The notes under the pieces: generated by a model
Database searches by the model: none
What the model was told of the DNA's origin: nothing
What the model saw: the letters and a program-made list of their open reading frames with translations, nothing else
Shown here: positions 16,585 through 25,112 of the stretch, one piece after another
Layout: every line of letters begins with the position of its first letter
Position numbering within the stretch: position 1 is the stretch's first letter
Position numbers and translations under genes: made by a program
Assembly (NCBI GenBank): GCA_903868145.1
Contig: CAIPTY010000037.1
Span: 1-56,865 of the forward strand
DNA: 56,865 bases
Source: an uncultured Desulfuromonadales bacterium
GTDB taxonomy: Bacteria; Desulfobacterota; Desulfuromonadia; Geobacterales; Pseudopelobacteraceae
Reading direction: 5' to 3'

Positions 16585-17328
16585 TCATAGTGTCCAACCG
16601 CCCAGGATCCTGATTGATTCGTAGTTGGTCAGATCGAGATGCAGCGGAGTGATGGAGACGTGCCTGCGATTGATAGCGTGGAAGTCGGTGCCGGGTTCGT
16701 CGTTGAAACCCGGTTCATCACTGCCGATCCAGTAGTATTTGCGACCTCGTGGGTCGGTTTTGTCGATGATGTTGCCGATAAAGGAACGGGTGCCCTGACG
16801 CGTGATCAGTGGCGGCAGCATATCTTCAGCCGCGCAGTCGGGAATATTGACATTGAGGAAGGTATCTGCAGGCAGACCGTTCGCCAGTACCTGACGGGCA
16901 ACCCTGACAGCCACCTGCGCGGCGGCATCGAAATGCCCCTGACGATCGAAGGTCCCCAGGGAGACCGCAATTGCCGGGATACCCATCAGATTGGCCTCCA
17001 TGGCGGCGGCAACGGTACCGGAGTAGGTGATGTCATCGCCCAGGTTGGGGCCGTGGTTGATCCCTGAAACCACCAGATCCGGCCTGACGGATAAGAGGCT
17101 GTGGATCCCCATGTTGACGCAGTCGGTCGGCGTGCCGTCCACGGCGTAGAATCCTTCGCGCAGTTCGTAGACCCGCAGGGGTGAGTGCAGCGTCAGGGAG
17201 TGCCCGGCGGCGCTTCGCTCACGGTCGGGCGCGACCACGGTGACCGTGCCCAGAACCCGCAGAGCCTCTGCCAGGGCAAGAATACCGGCGGCATGAATGC
17301 CGTCATCGTTAGTGACCATGATATGCAT
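16585..17328 (-). CDS. surE: 5'/3'-nucleotidase SurE
   Basis: A 247-residue metal-dependent nucleotidase that hydrolyses nucleoside monophosphates. The N-terminal metal site TNDDGIHA is intact, as are [15 protein letters not shown] and [24 protein letters not shown]. Length is normal. It begins the surE-pcm-rpoS-apt series. Confidence 0.96.
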   Translation of the reverse strand: MHIMVTNDDGIHAAGILALAEALRVLGTVTVVAPDRERSAAGHSLTLHSPLRVYELREGFYAVDGTPTDCVNMGIHSLLSVRPDLVVSGINHGPNLGDDITYSGTVAAAMEANLMGIPAIAVSLGTFDRQGHFDAAAQVAVRVARQVLANGLPADTFLNVNIPDCAAEDMLPPLITRQGTRSFIGNIIDKTDPRGRKYYWIGSDEPGFNDEPGTDFHAINRRHVSITPLHLDLTNYESIRILGGWTL

Positions 17329-17444
17329 GAGTTCCGAGCCTGGCTGTCCCGAGTTGGAAAATCTCGCTTGTTATGGCAGAAAACGAGCTATAAATCAAGG
17401 TGGATGGGGAACTGAAGGCAGAAAAAGGAGAGGCTGGAGCGATT

Positions 17445-17819
17445 TCAGAGTACCTTTGCCGCAACGATCCCGAGCCAGGTGAACAGCAGACAGACACTGA
17501 CACTGATGATTACATTGGAAAAAGCCGCCAGAATGCGACCGGTTTCGAGCAGCTTGAAGGTTTCGTAGCTGAAGGTCGAGAACGTGGTCAGACCGCCCAG
17601 GAAACCGGCCACCAGACCGATGCGCAGGTTGGCCGGGATAGTTGTGTTGCGCAATCCCAGTTCCATGATAAGACCGATGACAAAGGCCCCCAGCACATTG
17701 ACCGAGAGTGTCCCCCATGGGAAGCCCCATCCCAGCTTCTCGTAGACCCAGCCCGACAGATAATAGCGCGCAATACACCCCAGCGCACCGAAAACGGCTA
17801 TGTAGATGACGGTCTGCAT
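17445..17819 (-). CDS. crcB: fluoride channel CrcB/FluC
   Basis: A 124-residue four-helix membrane protein that forms the dual-topology fluoride channel. Visible marks are GALGCIARYYLSGW at the N-terminus, GTLSVNVLGAFVIGLIME and GFLGGLTTFSTFSYE, which carries the conserved Phe and Ser/Thr lining the pore. It is a single gene between surE and the divergent kinase gene. No fluoride-riboswitch consensus was found in the 130 bases upstream. Confidence 0.94.
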   Translation of the reverse strand: MQTVIYIAVFGALGCIARYYLSGWVYEKLGWGFPWGTLSVNVLGAFVIGLIMELGLRNTTIPANLRIGLVAGFLGGLTTFSTFSYETFKLLETGRILAAFSNVIISVSVCLLFTWLGIVAAKVL

Positions 17820-17950
17820 GACTGAGATGTACCGCGTGCCCCGGCAAAAAACAACCCAAAATAATCACGGAACTGGACAAATCACGGTAAAATTGCTTCA
17901 CATCCGGTGCGTAAACCGGTAATACTGCGACGTATCGAGGAAATCATCTG

Positions 17951-19717
17951 ATGGTACTGAAAATACGCACCATACCACGAACCCTGATGTTCAGAACTCT
18001 CTGTGCTGCTTTCCTGCTGATCCTGTGGGCATGCCCGGTCACGGTATCTGCCATGGTGGAAGTGGATGTGGCGCCCCCGGTCACTATTGTTGTGGGGGGG
18101 GGTGATCGTGATTATCCCCCCTACGAATTCCTGGACAAGGACGGCAAACTGGCCGGCTATAATGTTGATTTGACCAGGGCTATCGCTGAAGTAATGGGTA
18201 TGCAGGTCGAATTCCGATCCGGCGGCTGGTCCGAGATGCGTAACGCCCTCCAGGGCAGAACCGTGGATGTCCTGCAGGGAATATCCTATTCCGATGACCG
18301 CACCAAGACGCTCTCCTTTTCCCCTCCTCACACAATTATCAACCACTCCATCTTCGCCCGCAAAGAGACGCCCCCGGTCGGTTCGATCGAGGAGTTGCGC
18401 GGCAAGGAGATTGTCGTTTTCCGTGACGGGATCATGCACGACTACCTTACCTCGCTCGGTTTCAGCAAAAATCTGGTAATGACCGATACGCCGGCCGATG
18501 CACTGCGGCTTCTGGCCTCCGGCAAGCACGACTATGCCGTGCTTGCCATGCTGCCCGGTATGTACATCATCCGCGAACATAAGCTTTCCAATCTGGTTGT
18601 CGTCGCCAGAACCATCTCTACCCAGCGCTACTGTTATGCCGTTAAAAAGGGGAATGAAGAGCTGCTGGCACGATTTAACGAGGGGCTGGCCATACTCAAG
18701 AAAACCGGCAAATATCAGGAGATCTACGACCGGTGGCTGGGGGTGCTGGGACCTCCAAAGGTTGCCTGGGAAAAGGTGGTCTGGTACGGGGTCATGGTGT
18801 TGGGGCCCTTGCTTCTTATCCTGGCCGGAACGGTAATCTGGTCGCGAACCCTCCAGAAACGGGTCGCCCAGCGGACCGGGGAACTGGCACTGGAGGTAGT
18901 CGAGCGAAAGCGTGCCCTCGATGAGCTTAAGCTCCATCAGGACAAGCTGATCCAGGCTGACAAGATGGCTTCGCTTGGTATTCTGGTGGCGGGTGTCGCC
19001 CATGAGATCAACAACCCTAATGGCCTGATACTCCTGAACATGCCGATCCTGAGAGAGGTCTATCAGGATGCTGAGGAGGTTCTGGAGACTCGTTACCATG
19101 AGCAGGGAGATTTTACGCTCGGAGGACTCCCCTATTCACGGATGCGAAATGAGGTTCCATGCATGCTGGAGGAGATGCAGGAAGCGGCCAACCGCATCAA
19201 ACGGATTGTGGAGGAGTTGAAGGATTTTGCCCGTCAGGACACCTCGACGACAACTGAACCGGTTGACCTGAACAACGTCGTTAAAGCTGCCATCCGTCTG
19301 GTGGATTCGTCGATCCGCTCCGCCACCAGATACTTTGAAACGTGCTATTCGCCGAGCCTGCCCATGATCCAGGGGAATGCCCAGAGGATCGAACAGGTGG
19401 CGGTGAACCTGATCCTGAATGCCTGCCAGTCGCTGCCGGATAGTGAGCACCGTATCTCCATCACGACCCTGTACGACCAGGAGAAAGACTCCGTTATGCT
19501 TAAGGTTTCAGATGAAGGTATCGGGATCAGCCCGGAAAATATCCCCCATCTGACCGATCCGTTCTTCACTACCAAGCGCGAAACCGGCGGCACCGGTCTT
19601 GGACTTTCGGTATCGGCCTCCATCGTCAAAGAGCATGGTGGTTCGCTGGAATTTGATTCCGAACCCGGCACCGGTACTATCGTGGCACTGACTCTCCCCT
19701 GCTGCAGGAGGACATGA
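17951..19717 (+). CDS. sensor histidine kinase with SBP_bac_3 periplasmic domain
   Basis: A 588-residue membrane kinase. A signal-anchor (about 12-34) is followed by a family-3 solute-binding domain at about 42-268 (RDYPPYEFLDKDGKLAGYNVDLTRAIAE), a transmembrane helix at about 278-298, a coiled coil, then the kinase core. H-box His351 lies in GVAHEINNPN, the N-box is NLILNACQS, G1 is DEGIGI and G2 is GGTGLGLS. It should sense an amino-acid-like or organic-acid ligand in the periplasm. The regulator gene follows 3 bases later. The targeted gene is probably dctA downstream, making it functionally DctB-like with a different sensor. Confidence 0.9.
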   Translation: MVLKIRTIPRTLMFRTLCAAFLLILWACPVTVSAMVEVDVAPPVTIVVGGGDRDYPPYEFLDKDGKLAGYNVDLTRAIAEVMGMQVEFRSGGWSEMRNALQGRTVDVLQGISYSDDRTKTLSFSPPHTIINHSIFARKETPPVGSIEELRGKEIVVFRDGIMHDYLTSLGFSKNLVMTDTPADALRLLASGKHDYAVLAMLPGMYIIREHKLSNLVVVARTISTQRYCYAVKKGNEELLARFNEGLAILKKTGKYQEIYDRWLGVLGPPKVAWEKVVWYGVMVLGPLLLILAGTVIWSRTLQKRVAQRTGELALEVVERKRALDELKLHQDKLIQADKMASLGILVAGVAHEINNPNGLILLNMPILREVYQDAEEVLETRYHEQGDFTLGGLPYSRMRNEVPCMLEEMQEAANRIKRIVEELKDFARQDTSTTTEPVDLNNVVKAAIRLVDSSIRSATRYFETCYSPSLPMIQGNAQRIEQVAVNLILNACQSLPDSEHRISITTLYDQEKDSVMLKVSDEGIGISPENIPHLTDPFFTTKRETGGTGLGLSVSASIVKEHGGSLEFDSEPGTGTIVALTLPCCRRT

Positions 19718-19720
19718 CCC

Positions 19721-21145
19721 GTGAACTCGTCCCTGTATCCTCATTTCGGAGTACTGCTGGTCGATGACGAACCGGCCTGGCTCCGCTCCCTGAGTCTCAC
19801 CCTTGAACGTTCTGCCGGTATAACCAATATCAGCACCTGCCAGGATAGCAGCAAGGTAATGGCGATGCTTGAAGAAAAAGAGACGGGACTGATTCTGCTC
19901 GATCTCAACATGCCGCATCTTGCCGGTGATGAACTGCTCGGTATGATCGCCGAACGGCATCCGGGGATCGCGGTAATCATCATCAGCGGCATGAACCAGA
20001 TCGAGAGCGCGGTAAACTGCATCAAGCTGGGGGCCTTTGACTACTTTGTCAAGACCGTGGAGGAGGATCGCCTCCTCAGCGGCGTACTGCGGGCAATACG
20101 GGTGCTGGAGCTTGAACGGCAGAACCGCGAGATGTCGAGCCGGATGCTCTCGGGAGAGCTGAAGTGCCCGGAGGCATTTTCCGGCATTGTCACCACCGAT
20201 CGCGCCATGCAGGCTATTTTTTCCTATATCGAGGCGGTGGCCACGAGTTCGGAACCGCTGTTGATCATGGGAGAAAGCGGCGTCGGCAAGGAACTGATCG
20301 CGAAGGCTGCCCATACCTTGAGCGGCTGCTGCGGACAACTGGTGGCGGTCAACGTGGCCGGCCTGGACGATGTGGTATTTGCCGACACACTCTTCGGACA
20401 TACACGCGGCGCGTTCACCGGCGCAGATCAGCCACGGCGCGGCATGATCGAAGAGGCAGCGGACGGCACCCTTTTTCTGGATGAGATCGGCGACCTGAGC
20501 ATCCCCTCCCAGGTCAAACTCCTGCGTCTGCTTCAGGAGGGGGAGTATTTCCCTCTGGGCAGTGACCGCCCCAAACGCCTCAAGGCGCGGGTGATCGTGG
20601 CAACCCATCAGGATCTGTCGATCAAGCAGGCCGTCGGCACGTTCCGGCGCGATCTGTACTACCGGCTCTGCACACATCTGGTTCTCATCCCTCCCCTTCG
20701 TGAACGGAAAGCTGACTTGCCGCTGCTGCTGGATCATTTCCTGGAGGAAGCCGCCCGCACCCTGTGCAAGAAGAAGCCGACCCCCCCCCGGGAACTCTCC
20801 CAGCTTCTCGGCACTTATAGCTTCCCCGGCAACATCCGTGAGTTGAAGGCCATGGTGTTCAACGCCGTCAGCGTTCATCGTGACCGGGTCCTCTCAATGG
20901 ATACATTTCTCAAAACGATCGGGCGACCGGAACCGAAGCAGAATCAGGAGATGGCCAAACAGCCCGAGCAGAACCTCTATGCCACACTTGAGCGGCTGCC
21001 GACCTTTGGCGAAGCGGCCGAACTGCTGGTGGAAGAGGCCATGTCCCGGGCCAACGGTAACCAGACCATCGCCGCCCGCCTGTTGGGGATATCGCAACCG
21101 GCACTCAGCAAGCGCCTCAAGCTCCGCGGGATTGTTTCTCTCTGA
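19721..21145 (+). CDS. sigma-54-dependent response regulator (NtrC/DctD type)
   Basis: A 474-residue regulator. The receiver domain (1-125) carries Asp61 as phospho-acceptor (LLDLNMP). The AAA+ domain (about 160-400) has Walker A GESGVGKE, the sigma-54 contact loop GAFTGA and the Walker B region GTLFLDEIGD. A Fis-type helix-turn-helix lies at the C-terminus (ANGNQTIAARLLGISQPALSKRL). The GTG start at 19721 has GGAGG about 9 bases upstream. It is paired with the preceding kinase and stands before a perfect -24/-12 promoter. Confidence 0.95.
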   Translation: MNSSLYPHFGVLLVDDEPAWLRSLSLTLERSAGITNISTCQDSSKVMAMLEEKETGLILLDLNMPHLAGDELLGMIAERHPGIAVIIISGMNQIESAVNCIKLGAFDYFVKTVEEDRLLSGVLRAIRVLELERQNREMSSRMLSGELKCPEAFSGIVTTDRAMQAIFSYIEAVATSSEPLLIMGESGVGKELIAKAAHTLSGCCGQLVAVNVAGLDDVVFADTLFGHTRGAFTGADQPRRGMIEEAADGTLFLDEIGDLSIPSQVKLLRLLQEGEYFPLGSDRPKRLKARVIVATHQDLSIKQAVGTFRRDLYYRLCTHLVLIPPLRERKADLPLLLDHFLEEAARTLCKKKPTPPRELSQLLGTYSFPGNIRELKAMVFNAVSVHRDRVLSMDTFLKTIGRPEPKQNQEMAKQPEQNLYATLERLPTFGEAAELLVEEAMSRANGNQTIAARLLGISQPALSKRLKLRGIVSL

Positions 21146-21194
21146 TTCCCCGAAAATCCGTTTTCCGCTCTTCCCGTCCGCCCCGCCCTGTCAA

Positions 21195-21232
21195 AGGGTC
21201 ATAACCCTGGTTATGGCGATAACCGGAGTTAT
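21195..21232 (+). promoter_or_regulatory. array of ATAACC/GGTTAT half-sites (probable UAS)
   Basis: Overlapping palindromes occur in 38 bases: AGGGT-CATA-ACCCT (21195-21208), CATAACC-CT-GGTTATG (21200-21215), GGTTAT-GGCG-ATAACC (21209-21224) and ATAAC-CGGA-GTTAT (21219-21232). They lie about 150 bases upstream of the sigma-54 promoter, the normal distance for enhancer sites of an NtrC-type activator. Binding by the adjacent regulator is inferred. Confidence 0.65.
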
Positions 21233-21378
21233 AACTTTGCAACACATTGATAACGTAGAATAAATTCAATAATATGTATACTGGCCCTTTCTCCCGTTAT
21301 ACCTCTTCCAAAACTGCACAAATGCAGATTCGACATAATAAGTAAACAAAAACAGCATGTTGATAATGTATACATTTC

Positions 21379-21394
21379 TGGCACCCCTATTGCT
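21379..21394 (+). promoter_or_regulatory. sigma-54 (-24/-12) promoter
   Basis: TGGCAC (21379-21384), five bases, then TTGCT (21390-21394) match the sigma-54 consensus TGGCAC-N5-TTGCW exactly. The DUF551 gene starts 82 bases and dctA 350 bases downstream on the same strand. Confidence 0.9.
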
Positions 21395-21475
21395 ATAACC
21401 TCGTTTACGTGGAACGAAGTTCACATATTCTTGCAGATCTGGCCCCGGCAAGGGAGTCCAGGAAGGAGATTAACG

Positions 21476-21676
21476 ATGGCAAGGGAATGGATTGATGCAC
21501 AGGTGAGGTTACCGGACGAAAGGGAGCGGGTGCTGCTCTATACCCCCTATGAGGTATTCGGCGAGGATTATACCTGTGTCGGCAATTTTGAGAGCATCAA
21601 GGCCTGTACAAAAAGAGTCGGTAGTAAAAACGTCCGCATATTTACCCATTGGATGCCGCTGCCGGCCAGACCCTGA
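21476..21676 (+). CDS. DUF551-like small protein
   Basis: A 66-residue protein with the DUF551 outline: an N-terminal EWIDAQVRLPDERERVLLYTP and a C-terminal FTHWMPLPARP. The role of DUF551 is unknown; it is frequent in phages. ATG 21476 has GGAAGGAG 7 bases upstream. It is the first gene behind the sigma-54 promoter and would be co-expressed with dctA, an unusual pairing. Confidence 0.75.
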   Translation: MAREWIDAQVRLPDERERVLLYTPYEVFGEDYTCVGNFESIKACTKRVGSKNVRIFTHWMPLPARP

Positions 21677-21743
21677 TTTCAGGCCAGTTGAGCGTTTGTA
21701 AAAAAAGATTCCACCATACAATTATTTGACAAGGAGCCACACC

Positions 21744-23063
21744 ATGAACGGAAAAAAGTTTTACCAGCATCTGTACTTCCAGGTCTTGGCCGCCATCAGC
21801 ATCGGAATCTGCCTTGGCTACTTCTACCCTGAAACCGGTACCGCCATGAAGCCCCTTGGTGACGGATTCATCAGGCTTATCAAGATGATCATCGCACCTA
21901 TCATCTTCTGTACGGTGGTCACCGGCATTGCCGGCATGGAAGATATGAAAAAGGTTGGCCGGGTCGGTGCCAAGGCGCTTCTCTATTTTGAGGTTCTCAG
22001 CACCATCGCACTGTTTATCGGTCTGGTAGTGGTCAGCGTTATTCAACCGGGTGTCGGCATGAATGCCGATGTTACCAAGCTTGACGCCAAGTCTGTTGCA
22101 GTCTATGCGGCCAAAGCGTCGCAGGGACATAGCACGGTTGATTTCGTGATGAATATCATTCCCAGTAGTGTCGTGGACGCCTTTGCCAAGGGGGATATCC
22201 TCCAGGTGCTACTCTTTGCGATCTTGTTCGGAGTTTCGCTTTCCAAGATGGGTGAGCGCGGCAAAGTGGTATTCAAGTTTATCGACTCGGTTTCGCACGT
22301 CCTGTTCGCCATCATCGGTTTCATCATGAAGGCAGCCCCCATCGGTGCCTTTGGCGCCATGGCCTTCACGATCGGTAAATTCGGCCTCGGTTCACTTGCC
22401 AAACTGGGCCTGTTGATGGGCAGCTTCTACCTTACCTGCCTGCTCTTCATCGTTATAGTGCTCGGCGCTGTTTGTAAAATGGCAGGGTTCAGTGTGTTCA
22501 AATTTATCAGATACATCCGCGAAGAGCTCCTGATTGTCCTCGGCACGTCATCATCCGAATCGGTGCTGCCGCGCATGATGGCCAAACTTGAAAATCTCGG
22601 CTGCAGCAAATCGGTTGTCGGTCTGGTCATACCGACCGGCTACTCGTTCAATCTGGACGGCACTTCGATCTACCTGACCATGGCTGCGGTTTTCGTTGCC
22701 CAGGCCACCAACACGCCGCTGACTATTACGCAGACATTGACGATTCTTGGCGTACTCCTGCTGACATCTAAGGGAGCAGCAGCGGTCACCGGCGGAGGTT
22801 TCATCACCCTGGCCGCCACCTTTGCGGTTATTCCGACCATTCCGGTTGCCGGACTGGCGCTGATTCTCGGCATCGACCGCTTTATGTCTGAAGCACGCGC
22901 CCTTACCAACCTGATTGGCAATGGTGTGGCAACGGTAGTCGTCTCACGATGGGAAAACGAGCTGGATATGGACAGAATGGCACGGATGCTTAGCAACGAC
23001 ACAGATATTGAAGCGGAAGAACCGGAGCGGGCTATGGATGCGGGGCAGGCAGCGACGGAATAA
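21744..23063 (+). CDS. dctA: C4-dicarboxylate:cation symporter DctA
   Basis: A 439-residue DAACS-family transporter (sodium/proton:dicarboxylate symporter, inner membrane). Hallmarks are [25 protein letters not shown], the re-entrant loop [15 protein letters not shown] (serine-rich stretch), [21 protein letters not shown] and [16 protein letters not shown]. It should take up succinate, fumarate or malate. ATG 21744 has AAGGAG at normal spacing. It lies under the sigma-54 promoter with the kinase/regulator pair upstream. Confidence 0.95.
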   Translation: MNGKKFYQHLYFQVLAAISIGICLGYFYPETGTAMKPLGDGFIRLIKMIIAPIIFCTVVTGIAGMEDMKKVGRVGAKALLYFEVLSTIALFIGLVVVSVIQPGVGMNADVTKLDAKSVAVYAAKASQGHSTVDFVMNIIPSSVVDAFAKGDILQVLLFAILFGVSLSKMGERGKVVFKFIDSVSHVLFAIIGFIMKAAPIGAFGAMAFTIGKFGLGSLAKLGLLMGSFYLTCLLFIVIVLGAVCKMAGFSVFKFIRYIREELLIVLGTSSSESVLPRMMAKLENLGCSKSVVGLVIPTGYSFNLDGTSIYLTMAAVFVAQATNTPLTITQTLTILGVLLLTSKGAAAVTGGGFITLAATFAVIPTIPVAGLALILGIDRFMSEARALTNLIGNGVATVVVSRWENELDMDRMARMLSNDTDIEAEEPERAMDAGQAATE

Positions 23064-23105
23064 ATAGCCGCCTTTGCAATCAGGAGTACGGGAATTTCAG
23101 GCGAG

Positions 23106-23134
23106 ACCTCCGGGGTTTTGAAAACCTCGGAGGT
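23106..23134 (+). terminator. hairpin between dctA and the KAS III gene
   Basis: A 14-base stem ACCTCCGGGGTTTT / AAAACCTCGGAGGT with one non-Watson-Crick pair is followed by TTTG. It lies 43 bases after dctA and 41 before the next start and probably separates the two units. Confidence 0.6.
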
Positions 23135-23174
23135 TTGATCGAGTTCGACTTTACCAGAGGAGAATTTAGAATTC

Positions 23175-25112
23175 ATGAAACCATTCAGACTGAACAAACA
23201 CGGTAAACTGGTATTCCCCTGCAGCATCTTCGTCGAGCTCGACTTCTCGATCATCTCCGGTCTCGACCACCTGCAGGCCATTATTCGTCGGGACTTTGAG
23301 GGGAAAGCTCCGACCGGCACCGAAATTGCCAAGCGGGCTGCCGCCGGATCCTATACAACACGCTATGACCTGTTGCGTGACATCGGCCTCAACCTCTTCT
23401 GGGCGAACCGTTTCGCCTTGACCATGTACGACAAGCGACCGACCCGCTGGCGGGACGTCCCGCGAAACCGTGAAGACGTCTTCGTCCCGCTCCTGCAGCC
23501 ATGGACTGACAGCAAGGTAAAGGTTGCCAGCGTTCGCGATGCCTACGGACAACTTAAGGCCAAGTGGAACAAAACCTCAGAGGATCAGCTGTTCGAGATG
23601 CTCTTCGATGTCTTCTCAAACAAACTCTATCGCGCTCAGGAACTCCCCGCGATCAAAGCCACCATTACCGAGGCGCTCGCCGCTCCCGATGCCATGACGA
23701 CCACCCTCGGGAAATTCAATCCCGACTACCGGCAGTACAGCAGCGTTGAAATACTCGACGCATCAGAGAAGCAGCCCGAACTCGAAGCGCTCCGGCGGTG
23801 GGCCATGGTGCTACACAACCAGCACCCCTGGGATCGAAGCCGGGCAAAACTCAAAACCTTCGACGAAATGGAAGATGACGACGTGGTCGTACTGTTCTAT
23901 CCCAAAAATCGGGACGTACTTGACTTCATCAATCACGTAAAAAGCGGAGCCACACCCACATCGCAGTCACCGAAGCCAGACCCTGCCATAGCACCGGTGA
24001 AACCGCTCCTGCCGATCGTGCTCGGCGACGATTATCCGGTCCAGCCGAAGCTCGAAGGCCTGGCGATCCGCAAAGGTGAAGTCATCTGCAGCAACGAAGA
24101 CGTCGTCCGGAACTCTCCACCCTCCTGGTCCCCCATGGGCGCCGATGAAATCACGGAAAAAACCGGAATTGAGCGTCGCCGCTACACGGCGGAGCCATTG
24201 GAGAACATCGCCCTTGAAGCGGCACGGGCAGCAATGAAACACTCAGGCCGAACCCCCGGAGAGATCGGTGCGGTACTCTTCTGTTCCTGCACCTCCAGCA
24301 GGTTGATCCCCTCCACCGCCACCTGGCTCTCGGGACAACTGGGTATCATGCAGACCCACTGCTCCGCCGACATCATCGCCGCCTGCGCCGGCTTCCCCTA
24401 CGGCATGGCCGAAGCGGTCCGCCTGATGCGGGAGGTCGAACGTCCGGTGCTGCTGGTCATGGCCGAAAAGTTCTCGGACAAGATTGGGAACGCGCGTCCA
24501 TCACGGATGATCTTTGGGGACGGCGCCGCTGCCATGGTTATCGCACCGAGTGAGGGAAAACGTGATATTGAAGTGGTTCAGACCTACGCCAGCGGCCCCT
24601 TCAGCCAGGTCAACTCGATCATCTGGCCGAACCATGACTTTGACAACGACATCACCGTCTATGGCCCCGAAGTCAAGTCGCTGGTCAAACGCTACCTCGA
24701 CCAGATGATGGGCGAACTTTCCGAACTGAAGAGTATAAAAGGCGGCAAGGCGCTCATTGACGACATCGACGTAATCGTCCCCCATCAGGCAAACAAGACC
24801 ATGATCATCGACATCGCCGTACCTCAGGGCATAAAGGCCAGTGACATCTATTTCAACATCGCCGAGGTTGGCAATGCATCGGCGGCGAGCAGTCCGATCG
24901 CCATGGCAGATGCCGTGTATGACAAGGCGGTCACCAAACGATCCCTGATCTTTGCTCCGGGCTTCGGTGCCGGTGCTGTCGGTGGGTATGTTGTGATGTG
25001 GCTCGACCCGGCGGTCGTTGCTCCAGAGGTTACAACCAGTCTCACCATGCGCCCTTCTCCAACTACGGCGCACTCGTCAATTGAAGATGTCAAGGAGGCG
25101 TTCGGTGGCTAA
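23175..25112 (+). CDS. fusion of unknown N-terminal domain with KAS III (FabH-like) ketosynthase
   Basis: A 645-residue protein. Residues 1 to about 265 form a domain I do not recognise (YDLLRDIGLNLFWANRFALTMYDKRPTRWRD). A Pro/Ser-rich linker (about 266-290) follows, then a complete beta-ketoacyl-ACP synthase III domain (about 295-615). The catalytic triad is intact: Cys404 in AACAGFPYG, His537 in PHQANK and Asn567 in GNASAASSP. KAS III enzymes condense an acyl-CoA with malonyl-ACP or malonyl-CoA. The downstream carboxylase-like gene overlaps by 8 bases, so both products probably work together: carboxylated acyl-CoA made by one, condensed by the other (inference). FabH itself is about 320 residues, so the N-terminal half is extra. 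Confidence 0.8.
   Translation: MKPFRLNKHGKLVFPCSIFVELDFSIISGLDHLQAIIRRDFEGKAPTGTEIAKRAAAGSYTTRYDLLRDIGLNLFWANRFALTMYDKRPTRWRDVPRNREDVFVPLLQPWTDSKVKVASVRDAYGQLKAKWNKTSEDQLFEMLFDVFSNKLYRAQELPAIKATITEALAAPDAMTTTLGKFNPDYRQYSSVEILDASEKQPELEALRRWAMVLHNQHPWDRSRAKLKTFDEMEDDDVVVLFYPKNRDVLDFINHVKSGATPTSQSPKPDPAIAPVKPLLPIVLGDDYPVQPKLEGLAIRKGEVICSNEDVVRNSPPSWSPMGADEITEKTGIERRRYTAEPLENIALEAARAAMKHSGRTPGEIGAVLFCSCTSSRLIPSTATWLSGQLGIMQTHCSADIIAACAGFPYGMAEAVRLMREVERPVLLVMAEKFSDKIGNARPSRMIFGDGAAAMVIAPSEGKRDIEVVQTYASGPFSQVNSIIWPNHDFDNDITVYGPEVKSLVKRYLDQMMGELSELKSIKGGKALIDDIDVIVPHQANKTMIIDIAVPQGIKASDIYFNIAEVGNASAASSPIAMADAVYDKAVTKRSLIFAPGFGAGAVGGYVVMWLDPAVVAPEVTTSLTMRPSPTTAHSSIEDVKEAFGG

Noticed and set aside
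17820-17950. Fluoride riboswitch upstream of crcB
   Set aside because: The conserved GGNGATGG...CTGATG core of the crcB motif was looked for on the minus strand and not found.
17882-19099. Long minus-strand open frame opposite the sensor kinase
   Set aside because: It is a mirror of a clear histidine kinase gene; composition is rich in His, Gln and Gly as expected of an antisense frame. The same holds for long frames at 13437-14396, 19508-20878, 35646-36947 and 49866-50849.
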